64,000 nt of DNA from Alkalibacillus filiformis (GCF_030814115.1 NZ_JAUSUP010000002.1:1-64000); one strand, 5' to 3'. Positions 16,255 to 24,959 are shown, numbered from the stretch's first letter. The notes: generated by a model from the letters alone, not told the origin. Made by a program: numbers and translations.

Positions 16255-17139
16255 ATGAAGAAACTTATTGCACTTACTGCAATGATCACTATGCTTATTC
16301 TTGCAGCATGTGGTGGGGATAACGGACAAGAAGGTACAGAAGAAGCTTCAGAAGAAAAAGGAGAAATCGTATTTGGCCAGACATCTTGGACAAGTACAGA
16401 AGCACCAACACAAATTGCAAAGCAAATTTTAGAAGAAGTTGGTTATGATGTTGAGATTACTTTACTAGACCAACCCGTTATTTGGGAAGGTTTAGAGAAC
16501 GAAGAGATCCACTTCTTTATGGATGCTTGGCTTCCATACACAGAAGCTGCACTATGGGAAGACTATCAAGATACACTACAACAAGTATCAACAAGCTATG
16601 AGGAAGTTCCTCTAGGCTGGGTTGTTCCAGAATATGTTGACGCCGATACAATTGGTGACTTAGAAGGTCGCGCTGATGAATTCGATGGCGAAATCGTTAC
16701 AATCGGTGAAGGTGCAGGCATTGTTGAATTAACGTATGACGTTATGGAAGAGGAAAACTATAACCTAGATGGTTTCGAAGTGACGCCAACTAGTGAAGCA
16801 GCTATGTTAGGTGTTATGAACTCTAAGATCGATAACGAAGAACCATTTATCATTACAGGGTGGAGACCACACTCTATGTTCGCACAGCATGATCTTAAAT
16901 TCTTAGAAGATACAGAAGGTCACTTCCAGTATGATAATGTTTACGTTCTTTCATACCAAGGTATTGAAGATCAACCAGAACATCAAGAAGCATATGACAT
17001 CTTATCTCAGTGGAGCATCGACGTTGATGACTTAGAAGAAATGATGTATGACTACGAAAACAACGATGTTGACTTCGAAGACTCTGCAGCAGAGTGGATT
17101 GAAGAAAACCGCGACACTGTAGATGAGTGGATTAACTAA
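16255..17139 (+). CDS. Glycine-betaine/quaternary-amine ABC transporter substrate-binding lipoprotein
   Basis: 294 residues with a lipoprotein signal (LILAACGGD, lipidation at the Cys near residue 19), an acidic linker and the OpuAC-type binding domain: GQTSWTSTEAPTQIAKQILEE, FFMDAWLPYTEAALWE, GWVVPEYV, GEGAGIVELTYDVME and FIITGWRPHSMFAQHDLKFL. Trp residues are placed as in betaine-binding cages. No permease or ATPase is adjacent, so it must pair with a transporter encoded elsewhere or act as a sensor. It carries its own AGAAAGGGAG site, and two hairpins follow it. Confidence 0.87.
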   Translation: MKKLIALTAMITMLILAACGGDNGQEGTEEASEEKGEIVFGQTSWTSTEAPTQIAKQILEEVGYDVEITLLDQPVIWEGLENEEIHFFMDAWLPYTEAALWEDYQDTLQQVSTSYEEVPLGWVVPEYVDADTIGDLEGRADEFDGEIVTIGEGAGIVELTYDVMEEENYNLDGFEVTPTSEAAMLGVMNSKIDNEEPFIITGWRPHSMFAQHDLKFLEDTEGHFQYDNVYVLSYQGIEDQPEHQEAYDILSQWSIDVDDLEEMMYDYENNDVDFEDSAAEWIEENRDTVDEWIN

Positions 17140-17182
17140 ATTTGTGAGCAATTCCCCTAAAATAATTATATAGTGTTAAGAA

Positions 17183-17226
17183 CAAATGGGCGGGCGCTGA
17201 AGTATTAGCGTTCGCCTATTTGTTTA
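17183..17226 (+). terminator. Terminator after the betaine-binding lipoprotein
   Basis: A 16-bp stem with G-U wobbles (CAAATGGGCGGGCGCT, 17183-17198, with AGCGTTCGCCTATTTG, 17207-17222) and an 8-nt loop, followed by TTTAT. Confidence 0.75.
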
Positions 17227-17228
17227 TG

Positions 17229-17257
17229 AAAAAAGCCAGGGACCCCCTGACTTTTTT
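17229..17257. terminator. Terminator hairpin between convergent genes
   Basis: AAAAAAGCCAGGG and CCCTGACTTTTTT form a short stem with one mismatch and A/T runs on both sides, so it can work for either strand. It ends the rpiR-like gene on the minus strand. Confidence 0.7.
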
Positions 17258-17282
17258 CGTCATTTCCTCGGAAATATTGTCC

Positions 17283-18143
17283 CTATTTGTCTAAATCATC
17301 ACTAAAGATATTAAAACGGTCCCACACAACTTCTAACTCTTCTAAATGCTGTTCAATCTCTTTACGTTTACGACGCCCTACTGCTGTAATCAATGCGTTA
17401 ATTAAGCTTAACGGAGCAACAAACGAATCGATCAATGATGACATGTCACTCCTAGCACACAATGACACATCAGCATATGGAATGAGTGGTGACATTCTAT
17501 TATCAGTAATAGCAACCACCTTCGTTCCACGATCATGAGCAAATGAAACAGCCTCAACTGTATTTTTCGTATAACGCGCAAAACTTAAGCCTATAACAAC
17601 ATCATCTTCATCAAGGCGGAACAACTTCTCTGACACACCGTGCGGATTACGAATAAGTTCCGCGTTTTCTAACATGACATCAAAATAGAATTCTAAAAAA
17701 GACCCAAGCGAAACAGCACTTCGATTAGCTACTATAAAAATGCGCTTCGCATTCACAATTAAATCAACGGCTTGATTAAAGTCATCCATATTTAACTGCT
17801 GCGTCATTTCACGAATGCGATCGATGTCCTCTTCAAACATCTCAACTGTTGCTTGTCCTTCTTCATCATAAATATCTTCAGAGATTTTGAGTTGTTCAAC
17901 AGTCGTTAATTGCTTTTTCATTGCATCTTGAAGTGACTTTTGGAACTCAGGATAGCCACTGTAACCTAAATAAGTGGCGAAGCGATACACGGTCGCTTCA
18001 CCAACTCCTACTTGCTTAGCCAATTCTCCAACTGTCAAGAACGGAACAGAGTTCATATGGCTTAACACGTATCGTGCAATTTCACGCTGTGACTTGCTCA
18101 TGTCAGGAAGTTTATTTGTAATTACTTGATACAAATCAGCCAT
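17283..18143 (-). CDS. RpiR/MurR-family transcriptional regulator (HTH + SIS)
   Basis: 286 residues. The N-terminal RpiR helix-turn-helix (LPDMSKSQREIARYVLSHMNSVPF ... VGVGEATVYRFATYLGYSGYPEFQ) precedes a SIS sugar-phosphate domain (RIFIVANRSAVSLGSFLEFYF; DDVVIGLSFARYTKNTVEAV; GTKVVAITDNRMSPLI). These proteins usually sense sugar phosphates. It lies 22 bp after a PLP aminotransferase/aminomutase-like gene on the same strand, so the pair is likely an operon and the ligand may relate to amino compounds rather than sugars. Confidence 0.88.
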   Translation of the reverse strand: MADLYQVITNKLPDMSKSQREIARYVLSHMNSVPFLTVGELAKQVGVGEATVYRFATYLGYSGYPEFQKSLQDAMKKQLTTVEQLKISEDIYDEEGQATVEMFEEDIDRIREMTQQLNMDDFNQAVDLIVNAKRIFIVANRSAVSLGSFLEFYFDVMLENAELIRNPHGVSEKLFRLDEDDVVIGLSFARYTKNTVEAVSFAHDRGTKVVAITDNRMSPLIPYADVSLCARSDMSSLIDSFVAPLSLINALITAVGRRKRKEIEQHLEELEVVWDRFNIFSDDLDK

Positions 18144-18165
18144 AAAACTCCACCCCTTAAAAATT

Positions 18166-19542
18166 TTATCTTAAACGTTGTATTGCTTGTTCATGTGCAT
18201 CGATTGTTGCCTGTATATCCTCATCACTGTGGACAGTGCTCATTGAATAACGGTTTCCAGGCTTAGTATAAATGCCAAGGTCTAGTAATTCATAATCTAA
18301 TTGTTTTCTTAAATTCATATCTGCTTGACTTAAGTCACGATAATTTTTTACCGCTTGATCTGTAAATACTATATTAAAGATACTTCCCATACCAATCGTT
18401 TGCATTGGAATTGAGTAACGATCATATAAGTTCTCCAGCTCATTTCGTAGATACTCAGTCTTCCTCAACAAGTCATCCATAACGCCAGGTTTCTCTAATT
18501 CTTCAATCGTCGCAAGTCCTGCAGCTAATACCGTCGGGTGACCATTATATGTGCCACTATGGAATAAGGCACGATCTGTAGCTTGCTGACTACCACCTGA
18601 AGTTAAGATGTCTTGACCTCTTTCCGGCGACATTAAATCCATTAACTCAATCTTACCACCAAGTGCACCAACAGGGAAACCTCCACCTAACACTTTTCCT
18701 AGTGCTGTTAAGTCAGGTTCTACACCGTATAACGATTGTGCACCTCCAACATTTAAACGGAAGCCTGTTTTGACTTCATCAAAAATTAATACAATCCCTA
18801 ACTCTTCTGTCACTTCTCTTAAACCTTTCATAAACGACTCATCAGCAGGGATAAAGCCACCTTGAACAGGCTCTAAAATGACAGCGGAAATCTCATCCTG
18901 TCTCGCTCTTAAAATTTTCTTGGTTGCTTCTATATCATTGAACGGTAACACAACGGTATGCTCTAAATGATAGTCTGACATTCCACTCGACTCAGCAACA
19001 GCATTCGGTTGATTCACTTCACCTGCTTGCTCCATATCTGGGTTAACACTTACAAGCATTTGATCATAACCACCATGATAATGCCCTTCAAACTTCGCGA
19101 CTTTACCCTTTCCATTGTAAGCCTGAGCTAATCTAATACCTAAAAGCGTCGCTTCTAACCCTGAGTTTGTAAAACGAATTTGGTCCATACCAGGGAATAG
19201 GTCTACTAGTTTTTGCGCCATTTGGTACTCTAAATTGTGAGGAGCACCAAAGACAAACGAACCACACTGGCCCATCTGTTTATACACTGCATCTTTAACC
19301 GCTTCATGACCATGCCCTAGAATTAAAGCACCATAACATAATAAATAGTCTATATAATTATTGCCATCAACATCTGTTAACTGACTTCCTGTTGCTTGAT
19401 CCATAATAATTGGATGCGGCGCAAAGTGTTTAATATTAGCCGTCACCCCACCTGGAATTACAGACTTCGCTTGCTCATAAGCCTGCTTCGAACCTCTCGT
19501 CTTATCTTCAAAATTCATCTCTCGCACAACATGTGCACTCAT
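18166..19542 (-). CDS. Class-III PLP enzyme, glutamate-1-semialdehyde aminomutase-like
   Basis: About 458 residues. GSA-aminomutase-type features include SVIPGGVTANIKHFAPHP, FTNSGLEATLLGIRLA, KFEGHYHGGYD, ILEPVQGGFIPAD, FDEVKTGFRL and the PLP lysine in TALGKVLGGGFPVGALGG. The heme-pathway enzyme would sit with hem genes. Here the partner is an RpiR regulator, so a paralogous amino-group transfer on another substrate is more likely. I use the ATG at 19542 (AAAAGGG 8 bases upstream); the in-frame GTG at 19551 overlaps this site. Confidence 0.8.
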   Translation of the reverse strand: MSAHVVREMNFEDKTRGSKQAYEQAKSVIPGGVTANIKHFAPHPIIMDQATGSQLTDVDGNNYIDYLLCYGALILGHGHEAVKDAVYKQMGQCGSFVFGAPHNLEYQMAQKLVDLFPGMDQIRFTNSGLEATLLGIRLAQAYNGKGKVAKFEGHYHGGYDQMLVSVNPDMEQAGEVNQPNAVAESSGMSDYHLEHTVVLPFNDIEATKKILRARQDEISAVILEPVQGGFIPADESFMKGLREVTEELGIVLIFDEVKTGFRLNVGGAQSLYGVEPDLTALGKVLGGGFPVGALGGKIELMDLMSPERGQDILTSGGSQQATDRALFHSGTYNGHPTVLAAGLATIEELEKPGVMDDLLRKTEYLRNELENLYDRYSIPMQTIGMGSIFNIVFTDQAVKNYRDLSQADMNLRKQLDYELLDLGIYTKPGNRYSMSTVHSDEDIQATIDAHEQAIQRLR

Positions 19543-19683
19543 TTTCCACACCCTTTTGTCTTTTGTGAAATTATCATTTCATATATCTATTTATATGATA
19601 ATTTTATTTCATTATCACAAACTTTTCAAGGAAAATGAAAAATTTATTTCATGAATTTTGAGTGTGATGGGTATTTTTCAGTC

Positions 19684-19775
19684 GAACGCCCAATTAATTA
19701 AGCGTTCGCCTGATTATTGAGAATTTCGCCCGATTATTTAGATTTTCGCCTAATAAATTAAAAAATCGCCTAATT
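19684..19775 (+). repeat. Array D: phased intergenic repeat, 5 units of 20 bp
   Basis: GCC at 19688, 19708, 19728, 19748 and 19768 marks five units of the type TCGCC(T/C)(A/G)ATTA, each exactly 20 bp apart. The last unit is also the left arm of the terminator hairpin for the next gene. Confidence 0.8.
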
Positions 19776-19796
19776 GTTAAATAATTAGGCGATTTT
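19760..19796 (-). terminator. Terminator built from the last repeat unit of array D
   Basis: TCGCCTAATT (19766-19775) pairs perfectly with AATTAGGCGA (19783-19792) around a 7-nt loop. On the minus strand it is followed by TTTTTT. It lies 22 bp after the stop at 19818. Confidence 0.85.
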
Positions 19797-19817
19797 CCAA
19801 GACGAAATCAAATAAGG

Positions 19818-20421
19818 TTAATCCAAATAAACATCTCGATACTCTTCATAGGCTGTTTCATCTTGGCTTAAATTTGCTTCAATGTAAGATCGCTCTTCCT
19901 CTTCACTTAAAATCCCTGTCGCTTCGCCAATTTCACCATTTTGCATATTCCATATCACATTATGGTCTTCATCAGCACGTGAAAAGTCACCTTGAGACCA
20001 GCGATTCAATATATCCAAGTACACTTCACCCCCTGGCATTTCTCCACGAGCTTGTTCTACCCCTTCAATTAGCCACTGGATTCTTTCATCCGTAATTAAA
20101 TAGAATCCCCTTTTAATATCGGCCTCGATCTTTTGATGCGACATTTTATGGATGTAGTCTCTTACCTCGTATTTAGTCAAATCAGACTGACTGACAGGGT
20201 CTCCAAAAGGGGTTAACTCTACCGTATGTACTTCCCCTCTTTCAATCTCTTCACCATCCTCTTCTTCCTCTGAATCTACAATTCGCCCAACAGGTAAAGC
20301 TTCACGTTCTTCATCTTCCTGATGCTTCTGTACGGTCTAACAAAACGACAACAGCAAAGAAAACAACAATTGATAGTAAAATCGTTAATAAGGTTACTAC
20401 GATCCATTTATATATTGTCAT
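19818..20421 (-). pseudogene. Frameshifted membrane-anchored DUF6241-like gene
   Basis: An ATG at 20421 (GGAG 8 bases upstream) opens a frame coding for one membrane helix (KWIVVTLLTILLSIVVFF...LLDRTEA) that stops at 20311. A second frame, open from about 20336 to 19818, has no ATG or GTG until a TTG at 20180. It encodes an acidic linker and then a domain (LTKYEVRDYIHKMSHQKIEAD ... RGFYLITDERIQWL) that I associate with DUF6241. A one-base shift near 20325-20345 would join anchor, linker and domain into a normal exported protein of about 200 residues. As written, the gene is broken. If it is read from the TTG, a 120-residue cytoplasmic product results. Confidence 0.65.
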
Positions 20422-20548
20422 GGTCATCACTCCGTACCAATAGCATACAATTTTGTCCACATTTTTTACAGGTGTTTTCCTGGTATTTCCGTACAAAAAG
20501 TCCTACAATTCCCGACAAAAAAAGAAGCCCGTTTAAACTCGAGCCTCT

Positions 20549-21025
20549 TTAATGAAGGTCATACACAATCCACGCTAATACATCACTCAACAAGTTCAAT
20601 TCAACTATAAGATCTTCTATATACCGCTCTTCCTCACTAAAAGTTATAACATGGTTTCTTAAAACTTTTAGCATTGATGTTTGGTTGTTCACCACACTAA
20701 ATACATTACTCCATTCCTCTTCAGTTATTTCGTCTAATTCTTCTTGGCTTAAAATTTCAGTTTCAAGGAGGTCAATAATGCGATGTGCACGAGCTTGAGC
20801 ATTACCAGCTGGTTCGTCAGTTGTTTTACTTTCAAAATCAATGTCATACTCCTCTTCCAACTCAACTAAACTAGTTGTGAAACGCTCAATGCTTTCATGG
20901 TGTGACCCTCCTATACCACTTTCTTGGTTAGCGTTAGATGCGAGATTTGGATATAACAAAAATATTATAGTTGTAAAGGCAATAAGCACACTAACTGAGA
21001 CAACAGCCAACACTTTGTTACTCAG
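20549..21025 (-). CDS. Membrane-anchored acidic protein of unknown function, probable CTG start
   Basis: About 158 residues: an N-terminal membrane helix (VLAVVSVSVLIAFTTIIFLLYP) and an acidic helical extracytoplasmic part. I recognise no family. The GTG at 21013 has no ribosome binding site, whereas AGGTGA lies six bases before an in-frame CTG at 21025, giving the plausible N-terminus Met-Ser-Asn-Lys-Val. It lies just upstream of the frameshifted DUF6241-like gene and looks like a related exported small protein. Confidence 0.6.
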   Translation of the reverse strand: MSNKVLAVVSVSVLIAFTTIIFLLYPNLASNANQESGIGGSHHESIERFTTSLVELEEEYDIDFESKTTDEPAGNAQARAHRIIDLLETEILSQEELDEITEEEWSNVFSVVNNQTSMLKVLRNHVITFSEEERYIEDLIVELNLLSDVLAWIVYDLH

Positions 21026-21070
21026 AGAAAATCACCTACTTTAAGATTTGATCCCTACACGGAAATCCTT

Positions 21071-21733
21071 TTAAAACACCGGCCAACTTTTTTGCGTTGC
21101 TAACTTCGCCATATTTTCATCAGGATTCACGACGATTGGGTAGTCGACTAGATCCAATAACGGCGCGTCCGATTCGCTATCCGCATAGGCATAAAGCGTT
21201 TCAGACTCCTCGTCCTTCTCATTTCTTTCAAGCCAAGCACGTAGTTGGTTAACTTTTTCATCTCCATTTACAATACGTCCCATCTTACCAACACAGACAC
21301 CCTCATCATCGAAAACAAGTTGCGTACCAATCGTCGCGACGTTTTCTAACCCGACTTCACGAACGAACGCATTTAAAAAAGGCATTAATGCACCTGATAA
21401 GATGACAATGTCATCACCGTCTGCTTGGTGACGCTTAACCTTTTCTACTAACTCACGGTTTACTTTTTCTAGATCTCCTCTAGCTAACTCATCAAAAAAC
21501 GATGCTAAATCTTCTTGTGTCTTACCTTTAAACGACTTCACGAAGCCATGGAAAAACTGGTGCTTAAACGCCTCTTTCCCTTTAAAAATTCCGACGAACA
21601 CACTCTTAACTAACCCAGCGCTAACTACAGCCCACTCTTTTACACCGTACTCTTTTTTAGCAACTTGAAACATCACTTTAAACGAATTGCCTTGATACAA
21701 CGTGCCATCAAAATCAACTGTTACAACTGCCAT
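21071..21733 (-). CDS. HAD-superfamily phosphatase (subfamily IB-like)
   Basis: 220 residues with DFDGTLYQGNSF as motif I, VILSGALMPFLNAFVRE as motif II (Ser), a Lys in GKMGRIVNGDEKVNQL and the acidic motif YAYADSESDAPLLDLV. The layout (helical cap between motifs I and II) resembles phosphoserine-phosphatase-like HAD enzymes. It dephosphorylates an unknown small metabolite in the cytoplasm. A single good ATG is used. Confidence 0.85.
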   Translation of the reverse strand: MAVVTVDFDGTLYQGNSFKVMFQVAKKEYGVKEWAVVSAGLVKSVFVGIFKGKEAFKHQFFHGFVKSFKGKTQEDLASFFDELARGDLEKVNRELVEKVKRHQADGDDIVILSGALMPFLNAFVREVGLENVATIGTQLVFDDEGVCVGKMGRIVNGDEKVNQLRAWLERNEKDEESETLYAYADSESDAPLLDLVDYPIVVNPDENMAKLATQKSWPVF

Positions 21734-21854
21734 ACAAACACTCCATTCGACTTGTTCTTCTTACTATTTTAGCATACTAAATTCCATATATCACCAGCTG
21801 AGGTTCCGTGTTACAATATAATTTATTTATAAAAAGCAAAAAGGGATGTTCCAT

Positions 21855-22457
21855 ATGATTTTTAAACAATTGATCATCTTCTTCACCGGTCTAGTTATAT
21901 TTGCATATGGCATATCACTTGCCATTCAAGTGCAATACCTCGGTATTCACCCTTGGGATGTATTAAGCATTGCTCTCTTTGACCTAATCGGGTTAACAGT
22001 CGGGACTTGGACGATCATCATTGGCCTCGTCATCATGATTTTTACATTTTTCACAAGACGTCAGTATATCAATGTTGGGACATTCCTTAATGCCTTTTTA
22101 GTCGGTGTGTTTGTGGATCTGTTTCTATACTTACAATGGTTCCCTGTTGGAAATACATTAGTTGAGGATATCGCTATTATGCTGTTAGCGATCGTCGCGA
22201 TGGGCGTTGGAGGCGGAACATATTCTGCTGCACAAATCGGGCTTGGCCCTCGTGATGGTTTCATGCTTTCAATCGCTGATTTAACCGGTAAATCGATTCA
22301 AAGAATTCGTATTTATGTCGAGTCCTGTGTACTTCTAATTGGATTAGTTTTAGGGGGACCTGTCTTTGTCTTCACGTTCATTTTCACGCTGATTCAAAGT
22401 CCTATTTATCAAAAGATTTTTCTTAGCATTAAGCCGTATACGACGTGCATTCAGTAA
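21855..22457 (+). CDS. YczE/YitT-type integral membrane protein
   Basis: About 200 residues with five hydrophobic segments and the YczE/YyaS-like pattern IQVQYLGIHPWDVLSIALFD, TFLNAFLVGVFVDLFL and GTYSAAQIGLGPRDGFMLSI. Members are found widely in Bacillus; none has a settled transport substrate. The ATG at 21855 is placed 9 bases after AAAGGGATG; an ATG at 21846 would overlap this site. It is divergent from the HAD phosphatase. Confidence 0.78.
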   Translation: MIFKQLIIFFTGLVIFAYGISLAIQVQYLGIHPWDVLSIALFDLIGLTVGTWTIIIGLVIMIFTFFTRRQYINVGTFLNAFLVGVFVDLFLYLQWFPVGNTLVEDIAIMLLAIVAMGVGGGTYSAAQIGLGPRDGFMLSIADLTGKSIQRIRIYVESCVLLIGLVLGGPVFVFTFIFTLIQSPIYQKIFLSIKPYTTCIQ

Positions 22458-22472
22458 ACTAAGTGGTTCTGG

Positions 22473-23000
22473 TTATTCGTTTGAAAAGATGAGCTCACCT
22501 TCAATCGAATAGCCTTTAACCTCTGGTGTTCTATGTTCATCTCGCAATATGTAAAAAATACTTCTGTCATTTCCATCAACGACCTCTGCTACTTCCCCAT
22601 CTACTTTGATCGTGTCGACCTTCGAATCCCATACTTCACCATAAACCAGCCATTCTTCATCCATTCCCCTAACTGTTGCTGGAAGTACTTTTTCTTTATA
22701 AACAGAAAGTTGGTCGGCTTCATAGTACTCTCCTCCACCAATCCCTGTTAAATAACGCCACTGTCCATCATCTTCTTCAAAATAAGCTGTTGCTAACATG
22801 GCATCATTAATCCCTTGAAATGGCCTCGTATAAAACATCATGCCAAAGTCATCAAACTCTTTTGTTTTCAAAACATCAATGACCTCAAAATCATTTGAAG
22901 ACGCTTCTATTGCCGCTTCCATCGATGAATTCACTTCTTCTTGGTCACCACAAGACACTAACAAAATACTAAGCGTAAGTAGAGTAATTAAACGAAACAT
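22473..23000 (-). CDS. Putative lipoprotein of unknown function
   Basis: 175 residues. A short signal ends in the lipobox LLVSCGDQ, followed by a beta-rich domain (FGMMFYTRPFQGINDAMLATAYF; WRYLTGIGGGEYYEA; EEWLVYGEVWDSKVDTIKV). I do not recognise the family. It is tail-to-tail with the YczE-like gene, 15 bp away, and would be anchored outside the membrane. Confidence 0.7.
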   Translation of the reverse strand: MFRLITLLTLSILLVSCGDQEEVNSSMEAAIEASSNDFEVIDVLKTKEFDDFGMMFYTRPFQGINDAMLATAYFEEDDGQWRYLTGIGGGEYYEADQLSVYKEKVLPATVRGMDEEWLVYGEVWDSKVDTIKVDGEVAEVVDGNDRSIFYILRDEHRTPEVKGYSIEGELIFSNE

Positions 23001-23107
23001 ACTAAATCTCCCCTAAAACAGATTATTTACACTATTGTGCGTACTACTTTAACACAAAATTTTCCATTAAACATCAGTTGCTCGATAAACTTTTTAAAAA
23101 AACGTTT

Positions 23108-23136
23108 TTGTACTAAAACTTTGTGAAATATATAAG
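23108..23136 (+). promoter_or_regulatory. Candidate promoter of the BCCT gene
   Basis: TTGTAC (23108-23113) and TATAAG (23131-23136) with a 17-bp spacer. The -10 box is good and the -35 box weak. Confidence 0.4.
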
Positions 23137-23162
23137 TAGAGTTGTTTGAAAGGAAGATGCCA

Positions 23163-24689
23163 ATGAAGTGGAGTGAAAAATTGAATCATTACAGTGTTTT
23201 TATCGTCTCAGCAGTTGTTGTGTTAGCTATAGTCATTTGGGGAGTTGCCGCTCCAGAGGCGATGACAAACACAATGGAATCTATAATGAAGATAATGATC
23301 GAACAGTTTGGCTGGTTTTACGTTCTAGCCACAGCTTTGTTTGTAGGTTACTGTTTATTTTTAGGATTTGGACCATACCGCCATATGAAATTAGGCCATA
23401 AAGGCGAAAAGCCCGAGTATACATACTTCACTTGGTTAGGCATGTTATTTGCAGCAGGCATGGGTGTTGGTCTTGTGTTCTGGGGTGTGGGTGAGCCGTT
23501 ATCCCATTTCAACGATCCACCTGAAGGTATTGAACCGGGCAGTCAAGAAGCTGCTAACTACGGAATATTATATGGGATTTTCCACTGGGGGATTCACCCG
23601 TGGAGTATTTATGCCATCGTAGCCCTAGGACTAGCCTTTGCTAAGTTCCGTAAAAATTTACCCGGTCTGATTAGCTCTGCCTTTTACAATGTCATTGGTG
23701 ATCAAATCTATCGTTGGCCTGGTAAGACGATTGATATAATCGTTATTATCGCAACGACGATTGGAATTGCCACATCATTTGGTATGAGTACCCTTCAAGT
23801 CGGCAGTGGTTTATCACATGTGTTCGGCATTGAAAGTGGTAATATGGTTTACTTAATGATTATTGCAACAGTGACGTTTATTTTCTTACTGTCAGCCGTT
23901 ACTGGTTTAAATAAAGGGATGCGCTATTTAAGTGTTTCTAACTTAGGCTTAGCAGGTATTCTTCTTATCGCTGGCCTTGTGTTAGGACCGACTATTTTCA
24001 TCTTTGAACAAATTGTTCGTGCAATCGGGCAGTATACGACTAGCTTACCAGAACTAAGCTTTATGACAACACCTTACACAGATAACGAATGGATGGGAGA
24101 TTGGACGTTATTTTACTGGGCTTGGGTGATTTCTTGGAGTCCATTTGTCGGTACTTTCATCGCCCGTGTGTCAAAAGGACGCTCACTACAAGAATTTATT
24201 ATAGGCGTTCTATTTGTCCCAACAGTTATTACTATTTTATGGTTTGTCACTTTTGGCGGGACAGGTTTGCATTTAGAGTTAAACAATGACCTGGGCATAG
24301 CTGAAACAACCGCAGAAACACCTGAAGTTGGGATGTTTTTAGTTCTTGAACATCTACCTGGTAGTTTACTATTAAGTATCGGCGCGTTAATACTGATTAC
24401 GATTTTCTTTATTACATCAGCGAATTCAGCTACCTATGTTCTCGGAGTATTCTCATCGGAAGGTGACTTAAATCCGAAAAGCTCAACCTTAATCGTATGG
24501 GGGCTACTCATTTCATCCATTGCGACAGTCTTACTTCTAAGTGGTGGTTTACAAGGATTACAAGCAACCGCAACGATCACGGCTTTCCCATTTACCTTTT
24601 TAATGATTCTATTAATGTATGCAATCTATAAATCATTAAAACGCGAGGGGCTACAGAAACATAAAGTCGAAGAAAAAGAAGACTGGTAA
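23163..24689 (+). CDS. BCCT-family betaine/choline/carnitine transporter
   Basis: About 508 residues with 12 hydrophobic segments. Family signatures are GMGVGLVFWGVGEPLSHF in TM3-4 and the betaine-binding Trp box WTLFYWAWVISWSPFVGTFIARVSKGRS in TM8. The protein resembles OpuD/BetL-type sodium-coupled uptake systems for glycine betaine and relatives, used in osmoprotection. The ATG at 23163 has AAAGGAAG upstream. It stands alone between divergent and convergent genes, with its own terminator. The exact substrate is inferred only at family level. Confidence 0.93.
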   Translation: MKWSEKLNHYSVFIVSAVVVLAIVIWGVAAPEAMTNTMESIMKIMIEQFGWFYVLATALFVGYCLFLGFGPYRHMKLGHKGEKPEYTYFTWLGMLFAAGMGVGLVFWGVGEPLSHFNDPPEGIEPGSQEAANYGILYGIFHWGIHPWSIYAIVALGLAFAKFRKNLPGLISSAFYNVIGDQIYRWPGKTIDIIVIIATTIGIATSFGMSTLQVGSGLSHVFGIESGNMVYLMIIATVTFIFLLSAVTGLNKGMRYLSVSNLGLAGILLIAGLVLGPTIFIFEQIVRAIGQYTTSLPELSFMTTPYTDNEWMGDWTLFYWAWVISWSPFVGTFIARVSKGRSLQEFIIGVLFVPTVITILWFVTFGGTGLHLELNNDLGIAETTAETPEVGMFLVLEHLPGSLLLSIGALILITIFFITSANSATYVLGVFSSEGDLNPKSSTLIVWGLLISSIATVLLLSGGLQGLQATATITAFPFTFLMILLMYAIYKSLKREGLQKHKVEEKEDW

Positions 24690-24700
24690 ACGTAACAAAA

Positions 24701-24730
24701 GCTCTTGGATCTATTCCAAGAGCTTCATTT
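24701..24730 (+). terminator. Terminator after the BCCT gene
   Basis: GCTCTTGG (24701-24708) pairs with CCAAGAGC (24716-24723), followed by TTCATTT. It can act on both strands. Confidence 0.7.
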
Positions 24731-24743
24731 ATGGCGTTCACTT

Positions 24744-24959
24744 TTAATTGAAAAACAAGGCGTATGCGAAAAATGCTACAACCAGAACAATGATTAATAT
24801 TCCAGTCCCCTTCCAACCAAGACCACTCGCTAAGTCAGCCGCACTACCATGACTCGCTCGGTTTAACGAATCACTTAAATTGCCACCTGGGTTATTTCTC
24901 AACTCTTCTTGCCTCATTCTTTCTTGGCGTTCTTCTGGAGACTCCTGATTCCGACTCAT
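24744..24959 (-). CDS. Small DUF6366-like tail-anchored membrane protein
   Basis: 71 residues: a charged N-terminus (SPEERQERMRQEELRNNPGG), a polar middle (LSDSLNRASHGSAADLASGLGWKGTG) and one C-terminal membrane helix (ILIIVLVVAFFAYALFF). This matches the layout of the DUF6366 family as I recall it. Function is unknown. GGGGTGATC upstream of the ATG is the ribosome binding site. Confidence 0.72.
   Translation of the reverse strand: MSRNQESPEERQERMRQEELRNNPGGNLSDSLNRASHGSAADLASGLGWKGTGILIIVLVVAFFAYALFFN

Noticed and set aside
20311-20496. Independent 61-residue membrane protein
   Set aside because: Its C-terminus is cut inside a linker that continues in the next frame; it is better read as the anchor of the frameshifted DUF6241-like gene.
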